From NCBI GenBank assembly GCA_014904985.1, contig MU128947.1:91771-155770 (forward strand): DNA of 64,000 nucleotides, written 5' to 3'. Source of the stretch: Hydnum rufescens UP504 (Eukaryota > Basidiomycota > Agaricomycetes > Cantharellales > Hydnaceae). Below the pieces are notes generated by a model. The model was given only the letters and a program-made list of their open reading frames with translations, was not told where the DNA came from and made no database searches. Positions 45,794 through 57,158 of this stretch are shown one piece after another. Position numbers and translations under genes: made by a program. Each line of letters begins with the position of its first letter. Position 1 is the first letter of the stretch.

Positions 45794-48302
45794 TTAGTAG
45801 CAAGATCGAAGCTGACGCTCGACTTCCTCTGGGCTGGCCTTGATATCTAGAGAGAAACAGGCGTCAGTAAGAACAATAAAACCCTGGGTGCGAGTCAAGC
45901 CCAGGAGGACGTACATTTAGCTGGATCTGAAAACCGAAACCGAAAGTAAGCACAAAACAAAAAATGGTAAGAAATAGCGACTGAGGTGATACAGACTCCT
46001 GCTAAACTCCTTCTCCCGATGTTTCGCCAAAAAGCTCGAAAACACAGGGACGACCAACTTGACCACATCGTCCGCCAACCGCTCCCTCCCCTCGTCGTCC
46101 TCCGCTAGGACCGTGGCAAACCGATGGCGCTCGATGATATCCTCCAAAGAGTCGAAGAACCGGAGTGCTTTCTCTTTTACGCCCTGCTTATTGCTCCCGA
46201 GCCCGCTCTGCGCCTTGTCCTCGGACAGACAAGAGACAAGGGCTGTGAAGTTGGATTCGAGGTACGTCGCCTTCGCGCTCCTGAAGGTGGCATTCAGAGG
46301 GATTGTGCATTGGCTGAGATGAGATCATCGACAGGGGTCGAGGGCGCCAGGATGAGGTGCAGGCGAAGATGGGACACATTGTTGATGAGGAAGATGGACG
46401 ATAGGGCCAATTGCTTTTGTGTTTTGGTCAGGGTAGTTATCGTTGTCAGCAAGTGTGATATTACATCGTCTGAACATCGTGATCATCAGCCATGACGAGA
46501 ACTAGTCAGATGCAGGAATGCCAATGTAGATGGGTTGAACAGTACTGACGGGTGAAACTCTCCAATATTGCACGCTCGTCAGCCTCGTTGGATGGATCAC
46601 CGATCCTCCGCATATTTCCAGAGGCTGCGCCCATATTCCAATTACCATCGCCGAGAACTTTCAACGATGCTATAACGGCATCCTGTACTGCCGGAAGCTT
46701 GGTAAGGAAGCCCACAGTCTACAACGGGGTGCGGGAGACGATCCGGGTCATCAATGGTTGTTGCACAAAAGAAAGTCCAAAGGTGGGGGGTACATACAGA
46801 GGCAGTAATGGGTGCGATACCAAAGCCAATTTCCACAGGCTTGCCGCTCGTACCGACCTGGAGCTGCCCGGCAGTCTTGATATCTGCGATGAGCTCGGGG
46901 AAGCTGCGCAGGCAGATAGCACGCATGGAAGTGTAGGCCCTCAGCCAATTCGTTCTGTTTCCTACCGGGTCGTTGTCGCATCGTGTCGTCCCAGCGTCCT
47001 TGGAGGAACGAGAGCTCGGTGTATGTCGAAAAGGCGAGGAAGACGTATTGCATGAGAGAACGCTTTATCAGGGACTGCAGGGACTTAAAGTCGCTACGAG
47101 AAGATTAATTAGAGGAGTCGTCAGAGTGGCATATGTGGATGCGATTGCTTGAGGAGTTTGGAGGGGTACTAATTCCAGTAAAACGGAATATTCGGCCTAA
47201 TTGGACGCACAGATCCCGTCGATAATGGGAACACTTTCGGGAGATTGTCCAATGGAGGACAACTGACCTCGGCGAGAGCAAGCATTCCTTCCACCCACAA
47301 TCCAAAATCCCGACCGCCATCGACAGTGCCCGTGTCTTTCTCGGCGGCAGCCATTATCCGCCTCGTGCCTGGTTCAAGACATCTCTTCGCCCAGCCACCC
47401 CTCATATCTGCGTAGCCTTGCTGTGCCTCTTCCAACATCTTAAAGATGTCTCTGGCAGCAGGATGAGAGGGGTGCGAGCTGGGTACCGGGAGAGCACGTA
47501 GGGAAGTGACCAGAGGCTCAAGCGAAGAGATTGTGCCCGGTGATATAGTGGGAATGAATGTAGGGGGGGAGGGAGGTATGTTACAGGATCAACCACGACG
47601 GAAGATGAGGCTTCGGCAATTTTTTTGGTGAATAATTGAGCGAGTTTCTTCGCCCCAGACTCTGCTAGCCGAGCCTGAGCAAAGCATCTGAGTCCTCGTC
47701 TTGGCGGAGAGGGCAACATAGATGCGTACCGCGTCAGGGTCTGGTCCTTTGAAAGCTATATTCGCATTTCAATCGCTCTATTGCATCAATGTAAACATGG
47801 AGTTGGTTTTCTTGAGGCCTATAATGTGCATAAGGGTCTCGCACATAGTAAGGTCAAGTGGTTGCAACACAACGTACCCTTTCAGGATAAGCGCCTCTTC
47901 AACGACCACATTGTCCCGATCATTCGCCAGCATCTGAATGCTATGGAGAGTCTTGTCAATATCTTAGAGTAAGTCTGTGAGCAGGCTGTCATATGCGGAC
48001 AAGGTCAGTCACTTGCTGTCTACAACTCTGGTCAACGACTGAGTAGATTTGTGAAGTGGGAGGATCGATTTTTCTAGCTTGACAAGACGTGAATCAAACT
48101 TGTGCAATATTGCTGAAATGGATTATAAGCTCTGGTGATGGGTGTAAATGGAGTACAAGAGCCATACATGTCATGCGTGTAGACAACTGGGTCGACTTGT
48201 TGAGGTGCTGCTCCAGCTGCCAGCAAGGATAGCATTAATTTGAGGGAGCATCCCTCTGGCGTATGCACCTACCAGCGCAATGTCTGCGGCTTCATCCTCC
48301 AT
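45794..48302 (-). CDS. EXO70: Exocyst subunit Exo70
   Basis: Start ATG at 48302-48300 (MEDEAADIAL), then after an intron LEQHLNKSTQLSTRMT, the N-terminal coiled coil of Exo70. Further exons: FDSRLVKLEKSILPLHKSTQ, LHSIQMLANDRDNVVVEEAL, AARDIFKMLEEAQQGYADMRG, FGLWVEGMLALAE, LMQYVFLAFSTYTELSFLQG, FLTKLPAVQDAVIASLKVLG, NATFRSAKATYLESNFTALV, ALRFFDSLEDIIERHRFATV, VVKLVVPVFSSFLAKHREKE, and the typical end (K)YIKASPEEVERQLRSCY with TAA at 45796-45794. Exo70 binds PI(4,5)P2 and Rho/Cdc42 GTPases at the plasma membrane to tether secretory vesicles at hyphal tips. About nine introns of usual size. Frame integrity was not proven for every exon. Confidence 0.88.
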
Positions 48303-48354
48303 CGCGTAGTTCGCTTGGATGTCACGTGATCACACCGGTCTGTGCGCTAGCGAC

Positions 48355-48444
48355 GTGTGCATCAGAATCCAAGTTGTGCGATCATTGAGTGTCCAAGTTG
48401 TGAGTAACACTCAAACATCCCACAACTTGGATTCTGATGCACAC
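48355..48444. repeat. 24-bp perfect inverted repeat (hairpin) upstream of Exo70 and tRNA-Arg
   Basis: 48355-48378 (GTGTGCATCAGAATCC...) is the exact reverse complement of 48421-48444, with a 42-base loop. The loop has its own 7-bp inner stem (TGAGTGT/ACACTCA) and repeats the word CCAAGTTGTG. It lies in the 252 bp between the Exo70 start and the tRNA. No target duplication is visible. Confidence 0.8.
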
Positions 48445-48553
48445 AGCTTCTCGACTTTTTCGACTGGGGAGAGTCAGTGAGGGAGGAAATTGTTCTCACG
48501 GTCCTAGATGTCCTCTTCGTTTGAGAACGCACACAGACATCACTGGGGTATCC

Positions 48554-48636
48554 GGCCGGCTAGTGAAATGGTCATCACGTCAGTTTCCGGGGAAGCAATC
48601 AGCTGAAGGTTGCGAGTTCGAGTCTCGCGCTGGTCG
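48554..48636 (+). tRNA. tRNA-Arg (CCG anticodon) with a 10-nt intron
   Basis: The acceptor stem pairs GGCCGGC (48554-48560) with GCTGGTC (48629-48635) through five Watson-Crick and two G-U pairs, and the discriminator is G. The D arm is GTGA/TCAC around AATGGTCA. The anticodon stem TCAGT pairs with GCTGA. The loop after intron removal is TTCCGGA with anticodon CCG at 48587-48589. The intron is 48591-48600, one base after the anticodon as in all eukaryotic nuclear tRNA introns. The T arm is GCGAG/CTCGC with loop TTCGAGT, which also supplies the B box. A T4 run follows at 48638. It decodes CGG. Fold built by hand. Confidence 0.9.
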
Positions 48637-49487
48637 ATTTTGGTCAATTTCTGTTCAAGATGCAGAGTATATTTTTACTGCAGCGTGCTATTGCGGAGGG
48701 ATGTCCCTTGTCAAGAATCAATTGCCCCAATAGGCGTTATTACTGAGACCCACTTCACCCATCTCAATCAACATGTTGACTAATTGACAATGGCACGGCC
48801 GCCTCAGCGCTTCTGCGTAACATCCCTAATCCACCTGCTGTCCACTATTAGTGACCTTTCCTTTCGGGTATGGCATGCCCAGAAGTCTGACACGTACCCA
48901 CCGTACAACCTACTCAAAATGTCAATTTCACACAGCGCGCAAAGCACAAAGAGGCGCATCGATTAGACCCCGCCAATCTACTGATACCGCCCCCGCCCCC
49001 CGCTTCTGGGCCTCATCTTAAGCCATGAAGCACTTGGGAGTTCTGCTCGTGAAAACATCACGCATCCGGGAAGACATTCGTCAAGCGTGCTTGCAAATCG
49101 TTTCCCAGGACCAGAAAACGTAGCTTATGAGCGTTCCAGAAGCGGCGACAGATAGGAGACGCCTTATCAATGATGCGCAATAGACATCAGGCAACGCGCG
49201 TGCGTTTTATCGATTGAACATGATTGATTGAGGTCCAAAATGATAAACGTTCCAGAAGCAGCGACAGATAGGAGACGAGAAGCAGTTACTGATCAGTAGA
49301 CAGTCCACTCGCATTCGACCCAGTGCAGTACGGTCGAAGTTGATCCTAAAGACGAGAAGAAAGCACAACAAGAACAGTACTTCAGCAAAATAGAATGTAT
49401 CGTAAAAGAGGGTATGCATCCCACCCAGTAGTTAACTATTGGAGCAGCGGAAGGGGATCAATTCATTGGAATCAGTCGGTGGGTTGA
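48637..49487. other. Intergenic, includes the 3' flank of lipase copy C
   Basis: No gene. T4 after the tRNA is the likely Pol III terminator. 49130-49275 contains two near-copies of GTTCCAGAAGC(A/G)GCGACAGATAGGAGACG. 49190-49487 matches 6385-6664 in content. Confidence 0.5.
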
Positions 49488-52041
49488 TCAAATCTGTCTC
49501 GAGGGAAAGGCACAACACGTACCAGTGGAATGAGCGAGGAACCTTCCAAGAAGGGGGATCTGCTGGAGGGCAGAAGCTATTCCCTCACGGATGTATTCGC
49601 CGAACTGGGAGATTTTCTTGCTATGGAACGCTGCTACTTCTTGGTGTGTGAAACCGTCGGAGTCGATCACGACATCGTGATCGTGTGTGATGTGATTACC
49701 AGTGACGTCCGAACTGCATGCATAAAATTTGGCGGCGTTAGTTGCTGTTTCAAGGATAGAATGAATGAGATGAGGGTCGTACGAATGGGGATAGTCATAC
49801 AACACAATTTCGCTGCCAAGGTGAGAGAAGAAGAAATTGTTCTCTATAGAGGAAAAATTATTGTCCGTACCAAGGGTGGAAGCGGCAATGAAAAAGAAGA
49901 TCTCACTTCTATCAGTTTTGAGGGCTCTGGGATCCAAGATTTGCAGGTAGTCTCCATACTCGGGTAGGCCCGTGGCAACTATGCGAAGCATCGGATCAGT
50001 CCTCCGAACAAGAACAGGGCGCCCTTTACCTCATCTGCTGAGAACTCACCGAAGTCATTATTAGATGTTATTCTCCACATTGTACGTTTAGGGGCATCGT
50101 TCTCGAACATCTTGTCATTGAAAGCTGATTGTACGTTGGAATCAATTTCTGGCGCCACCTATTGTAGCTCGTCTCGTGACATACCCTTCACGGACTGGGG
50201 ATCAGCTACGATGGGGGCGGCAAAGAGATATGCGTCTCTAAGAATCCCGTTCTCCCCAATCTCTTCCGGTTTCATGAGCATTCGAGAATATATAAGTGTG
50301 GCAGTTGCACACCCCTAAGAGATAGAACCCCAGCGTGAGCATCGGACGCGGCATGGAATGGTCAAGAGACTCATCAGAGAGTGCCCAGTGAACCAAACAT
50401 TGATCTAAACAAACGAGATCAGTATCGCATGTCAAGAATTGAAGCTGAAAGCGGATGCATAGGCTGCGACTGGGATACCTTTCGACCAGCCGGAAGTCGT
50501 GCACTGAGCCAAGTGACTAGAGCTTAACACCCTGGGAGATGGTATTGTATGGGCGCTGATATTGGCTTTCTGAGGGCCGTCGGCCTTTATCCGGGAAGAC
50601 ACGTTCTTTGAATCCCCTGTGTACCAGCTGGAAACCGTCAATATAATCGCCACCTAGTCGAAGGAAGAGGACGATCAGATGCACAATGCAAGGGGTTCAT
50701 GCTTTCATACATTTTCCTTACATGGAACCATACTGGCGTCAAGGTCGGATAACCATTCCCCGAATTCGACGACACCAGTACCTGGATGAGGAACAAAAGA
50801 TGAGTACCCTGTTCTTATTTGTAAGGGGGCACTGCATGCCTTTCAGAGCAACAATGATCCAGGACGAACGAGGATCCCAAAAAAGGGCGCAAAAGGCGGT
50901 GGACTTATTGTTCAGTTCTACAATGAGCATCCGAGAAGGCCAATAAAACAGCACGGAACAATCAGTTAGACGTATCGGGGAGAATGACAAATTTTAACCG
51001 GAGATGGGTTGATATTCGATACCAAACGGCCTGCAGAATCTGCGGATAGCAGCATCACCGGTAGCCTCCAGGAAGTCGCGATCAGAGAAGTCCACGCCAC
51101 CAAAAACTGCGTTTCGTATGGCATCATTTTCGTGCTCGTAGATTACAGCCGCGATCTGGAGGCTAATAATTCAAGGAAGCTCGAGTAAGATTCTCCCCAA
51201 TTGGGAATAAAAACAACTACTTACAGTAACTTGGCAATATCATAATTGAAATAACGTTTCTTATCCGTATCTTTACTGGATTCAATGGGGATAGACAGTG
51301 CGTTGTTCGCCGCTTCAGCCTGCCTGACGGTGAGAGATTTGAAACTATTGGGAGTGTCTAGTAGTTTGAGGTGAGTCCAAAATATCCCTGTGCTCGGGAG
51401 CGGTAGGTAAATACCAGAATTGAGACTGGACAAAGCGTAATATGTCCTAGCGTGACGCAGTGAGTCGCAAATGAAGGGGGGAAGATGCAATCAACATACC
51501 GGGTGAGTGGGGGGAAGCGAGCAACGAGGCAAAGAACAAGGATAAATGGGAGAACCACGGTACCGGCCAAGGCGAAAAGCACATAAGCGAGCCAATCGCC
51601 GACGTCGTCGCTCTCGGATTCGTGAGATTCTGGGGGAGATTTTGGGCTCCATGGAAGATGGAATCCCCAGTACGAAGGAAGACCGCCTTCCAAGTGACAT
51701 AGAGCCAGTAAAAATACCTGAAGTTTTCGGTGACCACCAACTCGATATAGAGATAGGCAGACTAATCCGGAACGTTAAGGAAAATACGGGTTGAAAAAAA
51801 CATGATACACTCACTCTGATGAAGGGAATATTGAACAGAAAGGTATGGCCCCCGCCACCACTGACTGTCAGTGATGGGGAGATCTCAGAACAATTGGGGT
51901 GGATAAGACGCACTGTTAACTGTACCTTCCTTCGCGCTGATGTTCGTAGAATCTCATGAATCTTGTGCTCATCGTAATGAGTGTTGTCGTTCGGGCTGAG
52001 CCATTGGGAACGGCTTGCGAGGGAGGGAAGTGCGCAGACAT
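49488..52041 (-). CDS. Class 3 lipase-like membrane protein, copy C
   Basis: Third paralog, 40 kb from copies A and B. Start ATG 52041-52039 (MSAHFPPSQAVPNGSA). A membrane span like the other copies lies at about 51530-51600 (ALAGTVVLPFILVLCLVA). The lipase core follows: STWIIVALKG, TGHSL (about 50370), ATLIYSRML, LRDAYLFAAPIVAD. The C-terminal region is the best preserved of the three, one open exon 49991-49488 (VVATGLPEYGDYLQILDPRA ... EIVLYDYPHSYDPHLIHSIL ... PLLGRFLAH). Exon 1 shifts frame after PNGSA relative to copy A (about 51990), so the N-terminus may be broken. In this copy the intron after GHSL would, if cut at ATGAGT...TTAG, restore the classic GHSLGC motif. Confidence 0.7.
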
Positions 52042-52648
52042 CGTGCCTCCACAAAACGAGGGGAGAGTCCAAAAAGTGCTGATATGTTAAGGGGTAGCAT
52101 TGGCCAGTGCGAGCGCTTGATCCGTCAGACTTGAATGGCTCGGCGAAATCTGACCTCCTTTAGGGGGCCGAAAATCCCAAATCCGGCATGCCTTGGTCCT
52201 TCAGCTCGAATAATCCATGTATGCAGATCTGGATTACCAAAAATCTAAAAAAATGTGCCCTTCCACATGGCTGCAACCCCCGTTAGCTTCTAGTCCCTCA
52301 TCGCATCATCATCGCTCTCACCTTTGTCCGTTCCTCCGGTTTGGGTGGCACTGCTTGCCTTGCTGAATTCCTTCACTGCTCTCGTAATGTTGCCTGGACT
52401 GGAGATATAATGCATCGAAGGCTCGAACAGCCCACTGTTGGCCTGGCCCAGTATTATTAAGGGTCGGCACTCAACGTGCGTGACAATTCATAACCGGGGA
52501 TTAGATCCGAAGACAGCCATGAGGCAGAATTTCGTCCCGACATCTTTGTGACAGAACTGACATTTAACAACGGTGTACACGACGATATCAAAGACGGGTG
52601 GCCACCACCGGATGTAATGTCTCCACGTGACCACCAATCTCTGAAACC
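52042..52648. other. Intergenic, nothing recognised
   Basis: Promoter side of lipase copy C and the 5' flank of the truncated DUF7330-type copy. No coding signal. Confidence 0.4.
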
Positions 52649-52990
52649 ATGCAGATACCTAGCGAAAAACATGAGGGTACAACAGCAGGCGTTCATCTGA
52701 GCCCCCCCATAAATTCCCAAGACCTGAATCTGCTGATTAGACTACATAGGAGGCACTCAAATCTGAACCTCCCGCATACGAAGGGAGAGCCTTGGTCCCA
52801 TCTGCTACTCCTCCAATCGACCCGCCCCCGACTATGCGATTCTCCCCATTCCATCCCAAACCCTCCTTCGATCCTAACGATTTGGCGTCCACCAATTTTC
52901 GTCTCCATCTTCGAGCCAAATTCGAGCATCAAGGGGAAATGGATCATCAACAACACATCCCTAATGCCGCCCGCAGCTCTATTGGCCCCG
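52649..52990 (+). pseudogene. Truncated 5' copy of a DUF7330-type gene
   Basis: 52590-52988 is close to 55770-56150: same MQIPSEKHE start, PPIDPPP, MRFSPFH, SFDPNDL, STNF and IKGKWIIN...SLMPPAALLA. After LLAP the similarity stops and the conserved ASVWLQG / RAILDCSSTNG part is absent. A T4 instead of T3 shifts the frame at STNF. It is a 5' fragment, not a full gene. Confidence 0.72.
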
Positions 52991-53679
52991 ACTTGGACAA
53001 GGACCAAGTAGTTTTTGCCTACCAGCGCAACCTCTGTCACGTCTGCAAGGCTAACGTTCCTAGAAACTCCAAATTAAATGATACCAGAACCAGAGTTGTA
53101 GGTCAACGCGAAACTGTGCCTCGTAAAGCCTGTAGACCAGCAGTCGGCTTTCATCTTGCAACCCAACCCAGGTCGTCGTGCAGAGTCCACGAGTCCTTCA
53201 CCTCCAAGCCGTTGCTGAGTATAAGACATCAGTATTGTGAAGAAGGTTGGTCAACGACATACCGAGAAGGGTCTTGATCTGTCGAGCGAGTGGGTAGTGG
53301 GATTCCGGAGGAGAACAGGCCAGTCGTGGACGGGTTTACTGTATATAATGGAGTCTCGGACGGTTGCTATATAACTCCATGGTGTGCCACATCTAGTGGG
53401 CAGCTCTTGCGTCATTAGGTGGAGACGAAACTCGCCATGCATCATGCGCTTTTATTCTGCCTTATATTATGCCGCCTGTTGTGCCATAAGGCTACAACCA
53501 GCGCGCATGATTACAGAATGTGTGCGATTAGAAATAAAGATGCCTGATAGTAAGCTAAAGGACGGCGGTGTCAACGGATTCCTCCTCTACAAGAAGTTTC
53601 CTGCTAATATTATTTCAGGACTGGCCATAAATACAACGGCAGACAATACTCACCACGGCGGGATATCTGGCTCGATTCA
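52991..53679. other. Intergenic, breakpoint sequence of the truncated copy
   Basis: Unique sequence with no recognised gene. TATATAA-like words near 53341 and 53370 may be promoter remnants. Confidence 0.35.
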
Positions 53680-55403
53680 TTACATATATTTCTCTTCGTC
53701 CATGTCATCCCAGGGCCAGTGCACCATGATCTCCGCCCGTTCCTCTTCCGACTCGGCCTCCGTCAACGCCTCCTCCTTCATCTGCTTGCAGAGTGCCACG
53801 GCCTCCTTGTAGTCCTGAGTGGGCACCCAGCCCTCCGGCCCGAGGCCGAGCATGTTCTGCCACACCTCGAAAGCCTTGTCTGCTTTTCTCTGCACTTCAT
53901 TCAGCTCCGCCGTCTCGCGTGCGTCCTCAGTGTCGAACACGACTGGACACGGCGCGCCTCCCCCCGTGAGCGTCTTCCACCTCTCCGTTGCTCGTATGAG
54001 CGCAACCTTCAGCTCGAGAGTCTCGCCCTCCCACGGGTTACTGGCGTGGTGGAAGAGGCGGCTGCGGAGCACGCACATGGGGTCCGTCAAGGCATCGTAA
54101 TGGGGCTTGTTGTACTCTTCCGTGCTCGTGACGTAGTGGTAATGGACAAGGCGGCGACGGTAGACTTCCTCCGCTGCGGCTCGCTCGGTTTCTTCTAACT
54201 CGTCAAAATTCCCCGGTAGCGAAGGCGGCGTCATAGATTGCGAGACAGGATCATTGTGGTTCTGGAGGCGTTGGGGAACGCCGGCAAGGAGAAACTGGGG
54301 CAGGATGGAGGCGTGTTGCCAGTCGAGCAGGCCGACGACTTGCCAGCCAGAGTCGGTCGATCTCCGAACGACGATATTGCTCTGCTGAAGGTCTGGATGG
54401 CGGATGCAGAAATGACCAAGGGCGTGGTCCCTGGGGACGATTGACGATGCCATGAGGATATAGCGCTTCAAGTTCTCGATGTGGGCCGACGGCGACTGCT
54501 CCTGGTACTGGTAACCATCCCTCCTCTCGCGGCGGAACGGCAAGAGCGGTTGACCGAACTTGTCGAGATAAGCTAGTTCCTTGCGGGCTGCTGCTACGAG
54601 CGCTGCTTCGGCGCTTTTGTCTATAGTAATTTGCTGGTTCAAGGTCGTAATATAAAAAAAGGCAGAAAGCGGCGTACACGGTCCCCGGTCTACGTCGAGC
54701 TGTGATCTCCTTCCATACCACATAGGCAGTCTCGTATCTGGACCAACGCAGAAATGCTCGTCCTTGAGCGGAATGGCCGCTCTTCCGGTCACCTTCTCCA
54801 GATCGTGGGCGTAGTAGAGGCTTCCGCCAGCGGGGAAAGAAATCGACATCATCTGAGACTCGAGTTGAGCAAGTTGGCGCAAGATTGAAACGATAGTCCG
54901 ATTCCCCCAGCTCCAGCCATACATCGCTGAGTTTCGTACCTCTCATAAATTCCATAAAGATGTACTCGGTCTTCGCTGCGTTGTCCGACGCAGGCGAGTA
55001 TCCGTATACCTGGGGAACAGGCAGTCCAAAAGAACGGAGGAACTCCATTGTGGCCACTTCGCTGGCCACAGTGTAGTACTTGGGGACCGTAGCCGGGTAC
55101 GGAATACGAGCGACCATTTGGAAGTCACCGCGCAGGGTGATGAGGAAGGTACGGTTGAATCCGCCCTCGGCGAGCTTTGATAAGTTGACGACATCAGCAG
55201 GACTCCGACCAACGGACTGCGCTGCCAGTCGACGTAGCCCCTCGACGTCGAAAACGAGTCTCCGCTCTGCGTGGCGAAGAGCATCGTTAAATCTGAACAA
55301 GTTGGATGACGGGTCAGAAATATACGCTACAGAACAGCATGCATGAGACTTGCACCCAGCGCCCTGACGTGTAGTCGAAAAGGTCGTTATGACAATTTGC
55401 CAT
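53680..55403 (-). CDS. APH-like phosphotransferase (aminoglycoside phosphotransferase fold)
   Basis: Start ATG 55403 (MANCHNDLFDYTSGRW), stop TAA 53682-53680. After a GC-donor intron (55353-55293) the fold continues: FNDALRHAERRLVFDVEGLR, LSKLAEGGFNRTFLITL (glycine-rich loop), MVARIPYP, ATMEFLRSFGLPVPQVYGYS, EYIFMEFMRG, then LGHFCIRHPDLQQSNIVV (catalytic HxDxxxxN) and VVGLLDWQHASILPQF (metal Asp), with a long helical C-terminus. These kinase-like proteins are abundant in Agaricomycetes and their substrates are unknown. They need not act on antibiotics. A G5 run near 54890 has one G too many for the frame (LELG to NRTIVSILRQLAQLES). Another join near 54620-54690 is unclear. Confidence 0.82.
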
Positions 55404-55814
55404 GATGGAGAAGGCGCGACGTGGCACCAAGCGTGTCGTGGTGGAGATGGGGCTCGTGGAGGAAGAGTGTGAGACCGGGGCTTTTAGCGAGTTGAAGACG
55501 AGCCTAGCGCTCCCAATGCAGGACATGCCAATATATGTGGAGGTGAGGTGGGGTGGGGGAAGAAGGTAAGAAACCAGCCAGGACGTCGTCTAAAAAGAGA
55601 GGCTGCACAGCCTTTTCTTAGCAGGCCCGCCTGGGTCGACAAAACCCATGGTCCCGCACAGCACTACTTAGTGTAAGGGGCCTATTTACCATTCTCCGGT
55701 TGCACGTTTGTCAATAAATTGAAGTGTCGAGAACAACTGGGCGGAAATAGATCACATGACACTTGAGAAGTATGTGGCCACCACCGGATGCAATGTCCCC
55801 CAATCCCTGAAACC
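55404..55814. other. Intergenic between the APH-like gene and the DUF7330-type gene
   Basis: Divergent promoter region. No coding signal. Confidence 0.4.
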
Positions 55815-56791
55815 ATGCAGATACCTAGCGAGAAACACGAGGAGGGTACAACAGGAGGCGTTCGTCTGAGCACCCTATAAATTCCCAAGATCTGAATCCG
55901 CTGATTAGGCTACATAGGAGCCACTCGAATCTGGACCTCCCGCATACGAAGTGAGAGCCGTGGTCCCATCTCCTACTCCTCCAATCGACCCGCCCCCAAA
56001 TATGCGATTCTCCCCATTCCATTCCAGACCCTCCTTCGATCCTAACGACTTGGTGTCCACCAATTTCGTCTCCATCTTCGAGCCAAATTCGAGCATCAAG
56101 GGGAGATGGATCATCAACACATCCCTCATGCCACCCGCAGCTCTATTGGCGCCTATCATCGATCCCGGTGATATTCGCCCAAACCTCGAACTTGGCTCTC
56201 AAAATGGCTCAATAAATGCCAGTGTCTGGCTCCAGGGCCCAGACAAAGATCGTGCGATTCTGGACTGCAGCTCGACAAATGGAAATGTACATTTGACCAT
56301 CGTGAGCATTCTTACCATCACTGCCCCCCGCAAACAAGGGGGGTGGGAATTATGATTTGTAGCTATACTTACCCGGGTTATATATTCTCACACAGGACAG
56401 TCGACGGTCTCAGAAAGTCGGTATCAGGGTGCGCACGCACAATGGCTCGATCAAGGTGTTCCTCCCCCAAGGCTTCTATGGGCCGATCGAACACCGCACT
56501 CAGAACGGGACGGTCACGTTCTCACCAGCGCTCCGCTCTTCTGTGACGACGATTTCGACTTCGGAGGGCATCGGGAGGAGCTTCGTGGGGAATTTGAATT
56601 TGGGAAACTTGCGTCGTGATAGTGAGATGGCCCCCGATGCTGTAGCCTCTCGTTCATCGGCCGCTGTGCCGATTTGGAAAGGCGATGCGCTCGAAGCGAC
56701 CACGCTCAATGGCTCAATTTATTTTGCGTTTGAGGACGAAGCCCGCGGGCCTATGGCCTTTACCCAAATCTTCAATCGCATCTCTGGATAG
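55815..56791 (+). CDS. DUF7330-type protein
   Basis: From the ATG at 55815 the N-terminus reads as in the upstream truncated copy, but a base difference near 55870 gives an early stop (ACCCTATAA against CCCCCCCATAA), so this end is frame-damaged or starts later. From 55951 the frame is good: NDLVSTNFVSIFEPNSSIKG, LELGSQNGSINASVWLQG, RAILDCSSTNGNVHLTI|DS, VRTHNGSIKVFLPQGFYGPI, TTLNGSIYFAFEDEARG, stop TAG 56789-56791. The repeated NGSI / NGN / NGT strands are the beta-solenoid-like pattern I associate with fungal DUF7330. Its function is unknown. One intron at about 56299-56395. Confidence 0.65.
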
Positions 56792-57158
56792 CGGCGGTGA
56801 GAGTGAGCCCACAAAGGATCTTGATTAAATGACATTCTAAGATTGAGTGTGCGTGTTGTCTCTACCAGGTTGTGGCAACAACAAAGCTGTACAATTTCAT
56901 GAACAGTGATAAAACTATTAAAGTATGGCTGCTAATGTTCGGAATGTTTGTCACGGGCGCTAACGCATCGTGATCGTCAACAGTAGGGATTACAGGGATT
57001 TCGAAGGAATCACGTGGAACGTGCTTGTAGTTACGAGAGGATATTCAATCTTTGCCAAAGTTTAAGGATAAATGGTATCAGTGAGACCCAGGGAAGCATT
57101 AGCGAGAGATACTAACATACCTTGTGAGACGGGTGGACGTTGTAAGGGGATCGATGCA
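56792..57158. other. Intergenic, nothing recognised
   Basis: 3' flanks of convergent genes, with no coding signal. Confidence 0.4.

Noticed and set aside
52792..53277. 161-codon frame as a gene
   Set aside because: Its first part is an out-of-frame reading of the truncated DUF7330-type copy and the rest is unique sequence.
53680..55403. Ant-bacterial or antibiotic-resistance cassette from horizontal transfer
   Set aside because: The APH-like kinase has fungal introns and the architecture common in Agaricomycetes. Nothing suggests a bacterial origin.
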